The notes beneath the pieces were generated by a model. It saw only the letters and a program-made list of their open reading frames with translations, made no database searches and was not told the DNA's origin. DNA of 55,770 bases from an uncultured Prevotellaceae bacterium (GTDB lineage: Bacteria > Bacteroidota > Bacteroidia > Bacteroidales > Bacteroidaceae). Of this stretch, positions 33,241 to 41,044 are shown one piece after another (position 1 is the stretch's first letter; the number at the start of each line of letters is the position of its first letter). A program made the translations under genes and the position numbers. Where the stretch lies: contig CACYRB010000006.1 of NCBI GenBank assembly GCA_902776685.1, positions 1 through 55,770 of the forward strand, read 5' to 3'.

Positions 33241-34632
33241 ATGGAAATATTTTTGATCAGACTGCTCCAGTTCATACTGGCCATTTCGCTGCTCGTGCTG
33301 CTGCACGAGGGCGGACACTTCTTTTTCTCAAAACTTTTCGGCGTTCGCGTAGAAAAATTCTATTTGTTCTTCGACCCCAGCATCTGGAAATGGGACGGAA
33401 GCCTGTTTAAGTGGAAGCCCAAGAAGAGCGACACGCAATACGGCATCGGCTGGCTGCCACTGGGCGGCTACTGCAAGATTGCCGGCATGATCGACGAGTC
33501 GTTCGACACCGAACAGATGAAGCAACCCGTACAGAACTGGGAGTTCCGCGCCAAGCCTGCCTGGCAGCGGCTGCTCATCATGATTGGCGGCGTGCTCGTC
33601 AACTTCCTGCTCGCACTGTTCATCTACGCCATGTGCCTCTTCACCTGGGGCGACGACTTCATCAGCCCGAAGAACATGACCATGGGTATGAAGTTCAACC
33701 AGGAGGCCAAGGCGCTCGGCTTCCACGACGGCGACATCCTCGTGGGCACCGAGAAGGGCGAGTTCAAGGAGTTTGGCGCCGACCTCTACCGCGACCTATC
33801 GACAGCCCGTCAGGCCAACATCGTGCGCAACGGAAAGCCCATGACCATCGCACTGCCCGGCGACATCAACTACCTCGACATGCTGAAGTCGACACCGCAA
33901 TTCGTGCGTCCCCTCATCCCCGCCCGCATCGACAGCATCATGAGCGGCTCGGTGGCCGAGAAAATCGGACTGAGAGCCGGCGACACCCTGCTCGCCCTCA
34001 ACGGAACGAAAGTTGACTCTTACAACGAATTCACCAACGAGATTGGCCGCATGCAAGACCTGCTCACTGCTGCCACGACCCATAAAGACAGTCTGGCAGC
34101 CCGACAGGCAGCGATCACCTTCTGCCACGAGGGCGACACCACCCGCATCACGCAGACCGCCACGCTGGGCGACGACATGCAGGTGGGCTTCTTTGTGAAG
34201 AGCCTTGCCGGACTCTATACGCCCGAGCACCGCTCCTACGGCTTCCTCGAGAGCCTTCCCGCCGGTGTGGCTTACGGTTGGAACGTGCTGGGCGGCTATG
34301 TGCGCGACCTGAAATACGTCTTCACCAAGGAGGGCGCCACGTCGCTCGGCGGCTTCGGAGCCATCGGCAGCCTCTTCCCGCCCACGTGGGACTGGCACCT
34401 GTTCTGGCTGATGACCGCCTTCCTGAGCATCATCCTCGCCTTCATGAACATCCTGCCCATCCCTGCGCTCGACGGCGGACACGTGCTGTTCCTCATCTAC
34501 GAGATGATTACCGGCCGACAGCCCTCAGAGAAATTCCTCATCCGCGCCGAGTACCTCGGCTTCGGCCTGCTCATCCTCCTCATGGTTGTCGCCAACCTCA
34601 ACGACATCCTGCGCTGGCTGGGATATATGTAA
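33241..34632 (+). CDS. rseP: RIP metalloprotease RseP
   Basis: This encodes 463 residues. The zinc site HEGGH (HExxH) is near residue 22, in the first membrane helix, and the second metal region NILPIPALDGGH is near 410. A PDZ-type domain (IMSGSVAEKIGLRAGD) lies in the periplasmic middle. Site-2 proteases cut membrane-anchored anti-sigma factors and signal peptides in the inner membrane. In Bacteroidales rseP often follows dxr; here the toxin-antitoxin pair separates them. Confidence 0.95.
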   Translation: MEIFLIRLLQFILAISLLVLLHEGGHFFFSKLFGVRVEKFYLFFDPSIWKWDGSLFKWKPKKSDTQYGIGWLPLGGYCKIAGMIDESFDTEQMKQPVQNWEFRAKPAWQRLLIMIGGVLVNFLLALFIYAMCLFTWGDDFISPKNMTMGMKFNQEAKALGFHDGDILVGTEKGEFKEFGADLYRDLSTARQANIVRNGKPMTIALPGDINYLDMLKSTPQFVRPLIPARIDSIMSGSVAEKIGLRAGDTLLALNGTKVDSYNEFTNEIGRMQDLLTAATTHKDSLAARQAAITFCHEGDTTRITQTATLGDDMQVGFFVKSLAGLYTPEHRSYGFLESLPAGVAYGWNVLGGYVRDLKYVFTKEGATSLGGFGAIGSLFPPTWDWHLFWLMTAFLSIILAFMNILPIPALDGGHVLFLIYEMITGRQPSEKFLIRAEYLGFGLLILLMVVANLNDILRWLGYM

Positions 34633-34684
34633 GGATTTTTTAAGGGCATAAAGGGAAGTGAAAGGGAAGTGAAGGAGGAGTGAA

Positions 34685-34699
34685 CAAGCCTGCGGCTTG
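34685..34699. repeat. Small hairpin with three-base loop
   Basis: CAAGCC-TGC-GGCTTG within a purine-rich stretch (AAGGGAAGTGAAAGGG-type runs). Same class as the hairpins near 21870 and 28633-28769. Confidence 0.6.
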
Positions 34700-34769
34700 A
34701 GAAGTGAAAGGGACGATACGTTTTGCATTGGCGAAGCGTATCGTCTCTTTGTCTATTTGTCGAAATGAT

Positions 34770-34863
34770 AACGCGGCACACCGCGTCCCTACATGCTAAT
34801 GGAGACAATATACGAAATTAGTTAAAGAAGCAATAAGTATGTAGGGACGCGGCGTGCCGCGTT
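34770..34863. repeat. 25 bp inverted repeat pair
   Basis: AACGCGGCACACCGCGTCCC and 5 more bases (34770-34794) is the inverse of 34839-34863 with one mismatch. Each arm holds its own GC-rich hairpin. It lies between rseP and the larger repeat element. Confidence 0.85.
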
Positions 34864-34868
34864 TTTTT
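34847..34868 (+). terminator. Terminator after rseP
   Basis: ACGCGGC-GT-GCCGCGT followed by a run of T. It sits in the right arm of the 25 bp inverted repeat, 215 bases after rseP. Confidence 0.65.
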
Positions 34869-34919
34869 GACAAGACCGTTTTTTCGCTTTCACTGAATCG
34901 TTACTTCTCTTTTTCGATG

Positions 34920-35375
34920 GTTAAAGGGTGTTAACCGCCGTGGCGAAACATATAGCTTTCGGATTGGGAATTGTTAAAACGCGATTTTCATTTTAACACT
35001 CCCCATCAGCCCCCTATCGTCCTCCTATCGTCCCTTCCACTCCCTCAAAACTCCCCTTTAACTTCCCTTCTACTCCCCTTTAAATGCGAAACATATATGT
35101 TTCACCTTCCAAAAGACGGTCTTTTGCACTGCGAAAGCTAAGCTTTCACCACCCGAAAGACCGTCTTTCGCATCCCGAAACATATACCTTTCGGAAGTGG
35201 GAAGGTTGAAAGGTTAAAAAGTTAAAAGAGCAAATCTTTGGAAATCAATACCTTACAGACAATCTACCAGAATCGTCTGTTTTGATGTCTATGGGCGACA
35301 CCCCCACCGACACCATTTCAGACGATTCTCGACGTTAAAATTTCTCGACCGAAACGGCTTTTTTTAACACTTTTA
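34920..35375 (+). repeat. Dispersed intergenic element, copy A, with 22 bp-spaced palindromes
   Basis: This is homologous over about 455 bases to the inverse of 55128-55585. Five palindromic boxes lie at 35088-35103 (GAAACATATATGTTTC), 35111-35125 (AAAAGACGGTCTTTT), 35133-35147 (GAAAGCTAAGCTTTC), 35155-35169 (GAAAGACCGTCTTTC) and 35176-35191 (GAAACATATACCTTTC), with centres 21.5-22.5 bases apart. A further related box is at 34945-34960. No protein frame is shared by the two copies. Confidence 0.88.
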
Positions 35376-35429
35376 CTCTAAATAGTCGCCGTTTTCCTTC
35401 ACACATTTAGCGGTCAGAATCTTTCCGAT

Positions 35430-36872
35430 TCAGTCCTCGACTTGCTCTTTCGGCCAGTTGACGAGGAAGATTTTTTCGGTGGCTCGGGTGAGTGCCGTGT
35501 AGAGCCAATGGATGTACTCGGGCGTGAGCATCTCCTCGGTGATGTAGCCCTGGTCGAGATAGACGTGTGCCCACTGTCCGCCCTGTGCCTTGTGGCAGGT
35601 CACGGCATAGCCGTATTTCACTTGCAGGGCGTTGTAGTAGGGGTCTTCCTTCAGCCGTTTCAGGCGGTCCTGCTTGTTGCACAGGTCGGCATAGTCGTCC
35701 ATGACGGCGTTGTAGAGCTGTTCAGTCTGTTCGCGGGTGAGTGCGGGGGCCTCGGTGGTGAGTGTGTCGAGACAGGTGGTGAACGTGAGTTCGGCATCGT
35801 CGTAGTCGGGGAAACGCAGGGTGAGGTCGGCAAAGCGGAAGCCGTAGAGGTCGCGATGATTGCGCACACGCACGACGACAGCGCGGTCGCCGTTGGCAAT
35901 GAAGGTTATATGGTTGAAAGGTTGAACGGTTGAACCATTAGAAGGTTGAGCGTTGTCGTTACTATTAGCGTTAGTCAGGTATTTGTTCTTCACCACGAGC
36001 AGCTGGTCGCCGCGTGTGAGTTCTTCCTCGCGGTCGAGAATGGTGTTGCGTATGCCGGCATTGAAGATGTTGGCGCGTTTGTTCGAGCGGGTGACCACCA
36101 TGGTCTCGTCCATGCCCACGTCGGCATAGCTGGCAGCAATGGCATCGACGAGCTCGTCGCCCCGCACCTGCTCGATGTCGGCAAAGCCCTTCAGACGAAT
36201 CTTGGGCATCGTCGTGACTTCATTTCTCAGCCGTGTCGCATTCCACAGTATGCCCGAGTCTTGCGCCTGGCGCAGCACCTCGTTGAGGGTCTGCTCATAC
36301 ACCTTCAGTCCGTAGCCCTCCATCCACTGCGTGCTCAGGGCGGGCGACTCCGTCTCGCCTACCGGCGGCAGCTGGGCATGGTCGCCGATGAGCAGCATGG
36401 CGCAGTGGTTGCCGTTGTAGACATATTGCACGAGGTCGTCGAGCAACCGCCCGCTGCCGAAGGCGCTCTCGGCAAATCCAGCATTGGCAATCATCGAGGC
36501 CTCGTCGACCAGGAACAGCGTGTGCTGGTGCATGTTGTCGGCCAGGTTGAAGTCGCCGGCAAACGTCTTTTGTCGGTAAATCTTGCGGTGGATGGTGTGA
36601 GCCGGCTGTCCGGCATTCAGCGAGAAGACCTTTGCCGCACGCCCCGTCGGTGCCATGAGCTGCACCTTCTGCCCCAGCCGCACCAGCGTCTTAACGAAGG
36701 TGCTGGCCAACAGCGTCTTGCCCGTACCGGCCGAACCGCGCAGAATCATCACTTTGCGGTCGGTGCGGTCGGAGAGAAACGTGGTGAACGTCTGCATCGC
36801 CGCTGCCTGGTCGCCGGTAGGCTCGAAACCGAACATCTGCGTCAAATGCTGAATAAACTCATCCCTACTCAT
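35430..36872 (-). CDS. RecD-like / Pif1-type ATP-dependent DNA helicase
   Basis: This encodes 480 residues, superfamily 1B. Walker A GSAGTGKT is near residue 45, APTGRAAKV near 75, the Walker B LFLVDEASM near 120, GDHAQLPPVGE near 163, and the UvrD_C_2 region GYAVTCHKAQGGQW near 430. It probably unwinds DNA during repair or recombination. A stretch near residues 300-325 (NSNDNAQPSNGSTVQPFNHI) looks like an inserted repeat encoded near 35903-35978 and resembles the insert in the CPBP protease. Confidence 0.9.
   Translation of the reverse strand: MSRDEFIQHLTQMFGFEPTGDQAAAMQTFTTFLSDRTDRKVMILRGSAGTGKTLLASTFVKTLVRLGQKVQLMAPTGRAAKVFSLNAGQPAHTIHRKIYRQKTFAGDFNLADNMHQHTLFLVDEASMIANAGFAESAFGSGRLLDDLVQYVYNGNHCAMLLIGDHAQLPPVGETESPALSTQWMEGYGLKVYEQTLNEVLRQAQDSGILWNATRLRNEVTTMPKIRLKGFADIEQVRGDELVDAIAASYADVGMDETMVVTRSNKRANIFNAGIRNTILDREEELTRGDQLLVVKNKYLTNANSNDNAQPSNGSTVQPFNHITFIANGDRAVVVRVRNHRDLYGFRFADLTLRFPDYDDAELTFTTCLDTLTTEAPALTREQTEQLYNAVMDDYADLCNKQDRLKRLKEDPYYNALQVKYGYAVTCHKAQGGQWAHVYLDQGYITEEMLTPEYIHWLYTALTRATEKIFLVNWPKEQVED
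35903..35978 (-). repeat. Repeat insert inside the helicase gene
   Basis: Minus strand: GTTCAACCGTTCAACC-type units preceded by an AACG-rich segment. In frame it gives STVQPFN, the same heptapeptide as in the CPBP insert. Confidence 0.75.
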
Positions 36873-36965
36873 TATTATTTAATGTTGAAATGTTGAAAAA
36901 ACTAAAAACTATAAACTATAAACTAAAAACTATAAACTAAAAAACCAAATCCGGATTTTGCCCTG

Positions 36966-36997
36966 CAAAGATAGCGCGAATTATTAAATAAAACAAA
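36966..36997 (-). promoter_or_regulatory. Promoter of the RecD-like helicase
   Basis: Minus strand TTTG (36994-36997), 20 bases, TATCTTTG (36966-36973): a full consensus match, 94 bases before the start. It is back to back with the promoter at 37002. Confidence 0.75.
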
Positions 36998-37001
36998 ATA
37001 A

Positions 37002-37036
37002 TTTGTATGAATATCGAATTAAAAGTTGTATATTTG
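37002..37036 (+). promoter_or_regulatory. Promoter of the pilin-like gene
   Basis: TTTG (37002-37005), 23 bases, TATATTTG (37029-37036). Divergent from the helicase promoter, with the two -33 boxes only 4 bases apart. Confidence 0.65.
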
Positions 37037-37083
37037 CAGCGAAAAAAAACGAGTGAAACGAGGTGAGAGGCTTAAATAAAAAT

Positions 37084-37539
37084 ATGAGAAGTCACAATTT
37101 GATTCTTTCTCTTTGCGTCGTAGTGCTGGCGGCGTTGTGCATCATGAGCGTGTACTCGCCCATCCGCTTTCGTCGCGAGGTGGCTGCACGCGAGCACGTG
37201 GTGATGCAGCGCATGAACCAGATAGGCGTGGTCGAGGAACGCTATCGGCAGCGCCACGGAGCCTACACCGCCGACTTCGCACAGCTGACAGCCGAGGGTC
37301 TGCTGGCCGACTCGCTGCAGTACATTCCTTTCAGCAACGGCAAGCGCTTCGAGCTGGAAGCCAACATGGAACTGACGAAGACCGGCAGGCAGATGCCGCA
37401 GTGGAACTGTAGTGCGCCCTACGAGGCCTACCTGCAAGGACTCGACAAGTCGCAGGTCGCCACGCTCACCGAGGAGGCCTGTGCCGCCGGCCGCTATCCT
37501 GGAATGAACAGCGCGTCGCTGGTGATAAGTGATAAATGA
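37084..37539 (+). CDS. Membrane-anchored pilin-like protein
   Basis: This encodes 151 residues: one N-terminal membrane helix (LILSLCVVVLAALCIMSVYS) and a soluble part that begins VMQRMNQIGVVEERYRQRHG then AYTADFAQL. That helix-then-extended layout resembles pseudopilins. No specific family is assigned. ATG 37084 is used; GTG 37063 is upstream in frame. The DUF3822 gene follows 13 bases on, and the two are probably an operon with rsmD. Confidence 0.7.
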   Translation: MRSHNLILSLCVVVLAALCIMSVYSPIRFRREVAAREHVVMQRMNQIGVVEERYRQRHGAYTADFAQLTAEGLLADSLQYIPFSNGKRFELEANMELTKTGRQMPQWNCSAPYEAYLQGLDKSQVATLTEEACAAGRYPGMNSASLVISDK

Positions 37540-37552
37540 AAAGTGAAAAGCG

Positions 37553-38359
37553 ATGAACAATATGAACAGTCTCATCATACGGCTGGGGCAATCGTCAATC
37601 GACTTTGCCCAGACCACAGCCGACACAAACGACGTGAGCCATGAGTCGTACCACATGAACCAAGGCATCTCGCCGGCTGCTAACCTGCGCGACGCTCTGG
37701 GTGCAGGGAAAATAATTAACAATTCTTCCGCATCCCTCATCCAAATCGTCATGATTGACGCACCGGTCATGCTGGTGCCGGTCGACGACTTCAACGACAA
37801 CGACGCCGACGCACTCTATCGCCATGCCTACCCTGCCACAGGAACAGCACAAAACGCCATTGTGGGGAGTAGCGTGGTGCCAGCCCTCGACGTGGTGGCC
37901 TTGTTTGCCATCAACAAAGATGTGAACACCGTCGTCACCGACCATTTTGCCCAGGCGAAGTTCATGCCCGCCATGCAGCCCCTGTGGACCTACCTCAACG
38001 CTCACCACCCGGCCATCATCACTCAAGGCAATGTGCTGCACATCTGTTTCCACGACGGACAGATGAACGCATTCTCGGCCAGAAACAATCGCGTGCGCTT
38101 CTGCAACACCTTCCAGACAGACCGTGCGAACGATGCCGCCTACCTGACGCTGAACGTATGGACACAAATGGGCATGGATGCGAAGCACGACGTGGTGGCC
38201 ATCATCGGAACACCACCCGAAGGCGACAAATATGCGGAAATCATACGACGCTACGTCAGACACGTCAGCGTGCGACATCTGGCCGACGAGTTTGCATTGC
38301 CAGCATCAGCAAAAGAGATGCCTGTCGACATGCAGGCCTTCATCGCTCACGGCAGATGA
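37553..38359 (+). CDS. DUF3822 family protein
   Basis: This encodes 268 residues with an ASKHA-like double domain typical of DUF3822, a Bacteroidetes family: LIIRLGQSSIDFAQ at the start, then MIDAPVMLVPVDDF near residue 65. A segment near residue 52 (GKIINNSSASL) looks inserted. Function is unknown; placement before rsmD is conserved in the order. It ends 65 bases before rsmD. Confidence 0.85.
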   Translation: MNNMNSLIIRLGQSSIDFAQTTADTNDVSHESYHMNQGISPAANLRDALGAGKIINNSSASLIQIVMIDAPVMLVPVDDFNDNDADALYRHAYPATGTAQNAIVGSSVVPALDVVALFAINKDVNTVVTDHFAQAKFMPAMQPLWTYLNAHHPAIITQGNVLHICFHDGQMNAFSARNNRVRFCNTFQTDRANDAAYLTLNVWTQMGMDAKHDVVAIIGTPPEGDKYAEIIRRYVRHVSVRHLADEFALPASAKEMPVDMQAFIAHGR

Positions 38360-38424
38360 TAATGCATAATTAGGCTGGCGCATCGCAGTCATTACTCATT
38401 ACTCATTGCTCATTAATATAAAAG

Positions 38425-38964
38425 ATGCGTATCATAACAGGAATCTACAAAGGTCGGCATTTCGACATACCGCGCACGTTCAAGGCTCGGCCCACCACCG
38501 ACTTTGCCAAGGAAAACCTTTTCAACGTGCTACGCGGCTACATCGACTTCGAAGACAGCACGGCGCTCGACCTCTTTGCCGGCACGGGCAGCATCTCGCT
38601 CGAACTGCTGTCGCGCGGTTGTCAGCAGGTGGTCAGCGTAGAGGCCGACCGCGACCATGCCCGTTTCATCGACCAATGCATCAAAAAGATTGGCACCGAC
38701 AAGCACCAACTCATTCGCGGCGACGTCTTTAAGTTCGTCAAACGATGCAATCAGCAGTTCCAGTTTGTCTTTGCCGATCCGCCCTACGCCCTGCCCGAGC
38801 TGCCCACCATCCCCGACCAGATTTTTGCCAACAACATACTGACCGACGACGGGCTGTTCGTCTTCGAGCACGGCAACAGCAACGACTTCTCCGACCACCC
38901 GCACTTTGTCGAGAAGCGCATCTACGGTAGCGTGAACTTTTCGATTTTTACGAACAAACAATAA
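38425..38964 (+). CDS. rsmD: 16S rRNA (guanine966-N2)-methyltransferase RsmD
   Basis: This encodes 179 residues. MRIITGIYKGR and RPTTDFAKENLFNVL open it, LDLFAGTGSISLELLSRG near residue 50 is the SAM motif, and FADPPYALP near 116 is the catalytic (D/N)PPY. RsmD methylates G966 in the 30S assembly. It lies 11 bases before the lipoprotein fusion gene. Confidence 0.94.
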   Translation: MRIITGIYKGRHFDIPRTFKARPTTDFAKENLFNVLRGYIDFEDSTALDLFAGTGSISLELLSRGCQQVVSVEADRDHARFIDQCIKKIGTDKHQLIRGDVFKFVKRCNQQFQFVFADPPYALPELPTIPDQIFANNILTDDGLFVFEHGNSNDFSDHPHFVEKRIYGSVNFSIFTNKQ

Positions 38965-38975
38965 CTCAACAAATT

Positions 38976-40931
38976 ATGAATAGTAGACTAAATCAAGCCA
39001 TCCGGTCAGCAACCATGTTCATGGTGGCACTGGCCATGCTCACAGGTCTCAATGCCTGTGTGGTAGTACAGAAAAACGTTTCGACGACTGCGCCGGACAC
39101 CAAGGTGGTCAAGGAAGGGGCAAAGCCCGTGAAGATGATTCTCGACTCCGACTTCGGCAGCTCCACCGACGACCTCTTCGCCTTGATGATGCTCCACCAC
39201 TACATCGATGAGGGGCGCGTCGACCTGAAGGGCATCATCGTCGACCGCGAAGGCGAGAAGAACGCCGGCATCGTCGACATCTTCAACAACTACTACGGAC
39301 ATCCCAACATCCCCGTAGGACTGGAGCGCAACGGCGTGAAGAACCCGCGCTGTTTCATTCCCTACAACGGCATTTGCGACCTGAAAGACGCAAAGGGCGC
39401 CCCGTTGTTCAAACGCACACTCAACACCGCCACGCTGCCCGACGGCTACAAGCTCTACCGCCAGCTGCTCAGCAAGGCCGAAGACAAGTCAATCGTCGTC
39501 GTGGCCATCGGCTTTGCCACCACGCTGGCACAGCTCTTCGAGTCGCAGGCCGACGAATATTCCTCGCTGGGCGGAGCCGAGCTGTTCGGTCAGAAAGTCA
39601 AAGCCGTCTACATCCAGTCGGGCCGCTTCGAAGCCGGCGACAGTCTCTGCGGCTACAACATGCGTGCAGCCTCGCGCCAGTCTGCCATCTTCTACGACAA
39701 ACTGCCGAAGAACGTCGACCTCATCATGTCGCCCAGTAATATCGGCGACGGCATGGACTATCTGCCTGCCGACGTGCTGGCCGACCTCTCCTACACCGAG
39801 CTGAACCCCATCAAGGCCGTCTACACCCACTACACCTGCGACACCGGACAGCGCATGTGGGACACCAACTGCCTCGTGAATGCCGTGCTCGGCGACAACG
39901 AGTATCATCTCTCGCCGCGCGGCTGGGTGACCTTCATCGACCGCGGCGAAGAGTCGCAAATGCTCTTCACCGAAGACCCCGGCGGCAATGCCCGCTACCA
40001 GCGTCCCGGTGACTCCTATTTCAACCAGCTGAAGCTGATGGATATCCGTCGCCACAACCGCATCACCCCCAATCCGTCGGCCTACACCATCGAGTCGCCA
40101 CAGCCACAGATAATCGGCAAAGATGCCGCCGCATGGGTGAAGCCTCGCACACAGCTGCTCATCGACAAGTATCTCGGTTCGGCCGGTAACACGCTCGACC
40201 CCGACAACGTGCGTCAGCTGTTCCGACCACTCGGCTACACCGGTCCCAACGCTGCCGACTACCGCGAGGCTGAGCAGATGCTCGTCGACACCCTCTACAC
40301 CATCATGCTGCGCCGTGCCGTCGATGCCGGCAAGAAGAGCCTCGTCGTCGTCAGCGGACCCGCCGCCAGCGGAAAGAGCACAGCAGCCCGACAAATGAAG
40401 CTCGGACATGCCGGACTGGTCTACGACGCCACGCTCACTGCACCCGGACAGATTGAGCGCGTCATCGCGCAGGCCAAGGCCGAAGGCATCAGCGACATCA
40501 CACTCATGCTCGTCAACAACGACCTGCTCACCTGCTACAACAACGCCTTCAATCGCGGCAAGCAGACCTGGCGTTTCTATGGCACCGACTACATCGTCAG
40601 CACGTTCCGCGACTGTCAAGGTCGTGTGGAAGCCATCAGCAAGGCTTTCCCGTCGCTCAACATCGTGCCCGTCGACATGACTGGCAACCAGGGTGTCAGG
40701 AAGGTCAGCGTCGACGAGGCCAAGAAATGGAACTTCCAAGTTACTGATGCCGACCTGGGCACCATGTTCAACCATCTGCTTCAGCAGATTAGCAGCGGGC
40801 AGCTCGACGCAGGGTCGGCCCGTGCCGCCATGGGTAACATCATGCAGATAGCCGGCACCGATGCCGCCAACCTCAGCCTTGCTCGCCAAATTCAGCAAGC
40901 TGTGAAGCAGCTCACGCAGGAACAACAATAA
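38976..40931 (+). CDS. Lipoprotein fusing a nucleoside-hydrolase domain to a P-loop kinase-like domain
   Basis: This encodes 651 residues. A signal peptide ends in a lipobox (LTGLNAC). Residues from about 50 form an inosine-uridine nucleoside-hydrolase-type domain: ILDSDFGSSTDDLFAL, where the Asp cluster binds calcium and ribose, then IIVDREGEKN. The C-terminal part starts with SLVVVSGPAASGKST (Walker A near 459-466) and continues like a zeta-toxin or polynucleotide-kinase-type fold. The first half fits nucleoside salvage on the cell surface. A kinase needs ATP, which is scarce outside the cytoplasm, so the second half may bind rather than phosphorylate. It is intact and follows rsmD by 11 bases. 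Confidence 0.75.
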   Translation: MNSRLNQAIRSATMFMVALAMLTGLNACVVVQKNVSTTAPDTKVVKEGAKPVKMILDSDFGSSTDDLFALMMLHHYIDEGRVDLKGIIVDREGEKNAGIVDIFNNYYGHPNIPVGLERNGVKNPRCFIPYNGICDLKDAKGAPLFKRTLNTATLPDGYKLYRQLLSKAEDKSIVVVAIGFATTLAQLFESQADEYSSLGGAELFGQKVKAVYIQSGRFEAGDSLCGYNMRAASRQSAIFYDKLPKNVDLIMSPSNIGDGMDYLPADVLADLSYTELNPIKAVYTHYTCDTGQRMWDTNCLVNAVLGDNEYHLSPRGWVTFIDRGEESQMLFTEDPGGNARYQRPGDSYFNQLKLMDIRRHNRITPNPSAYTIESPQPQIIGKDAAAWVKPRTQLLIDKYLGSAGNTLDPDNVRQLFRPLGYTGPNAADYREAEQMLVDTLYTIMLRRAVDAGKKSLVVVSGPAASGKSTAARQMKLGHAGLVYDATLTAPGQIERVIAQAKAEGISDITLMLVNNDLLTCYNNAFNRGKQTWRFYGTDYIVSTFRDCQGRVEAISKAFPSLNIVPVDMTGNQGVRKVSVDEAKKWNFQVTDADLGTMFNHLLQQISSGQLDAGSARAAMGNIMQIAGTDAANLSLARQIQQAVKQLTQEQQ

Positions 40932-40938
40932 AAAAACG

Positions 40939-41036
40939 CCCCCCTTCAGCCCCCGAGGGGGCTACTATAGATCCGTGTGCAGAAAATAATTCAGCATGAA
41001 AAACTATAGTAGCCCCCTCGGGGGCTGAAGGGGGGG
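40939..41036. terminator. 32 bp perfect inverted repeat, probable bidirectional terminator
   Basis: The arm 40939-40970 (CCCCCCTTCAGCCCCCGAGG and 12 more bases) is the exact inverse of 41004-41035, with a 33-base loop. It lies between two convergent genes (the lipoprotein and glnN). An A run precedes it and T-rich sequence follows, so it could end both. It also looks like a mobile short element, and the shorter CCTCCCCCTTCAGGGGGAGG inserts in gltB are similar in style. Confidence 0.75.
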
Positions 41037-41044
41037 CTGTTTCT

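Noticed and set aside
39489-40928. Long antisense frame opposite the nucleoside-hydrolase lipoprotein (479 codons)
   Set aside because: The plus strand holds the signal peptide, Asp cluster and Walker A; the minus frame has no motif.
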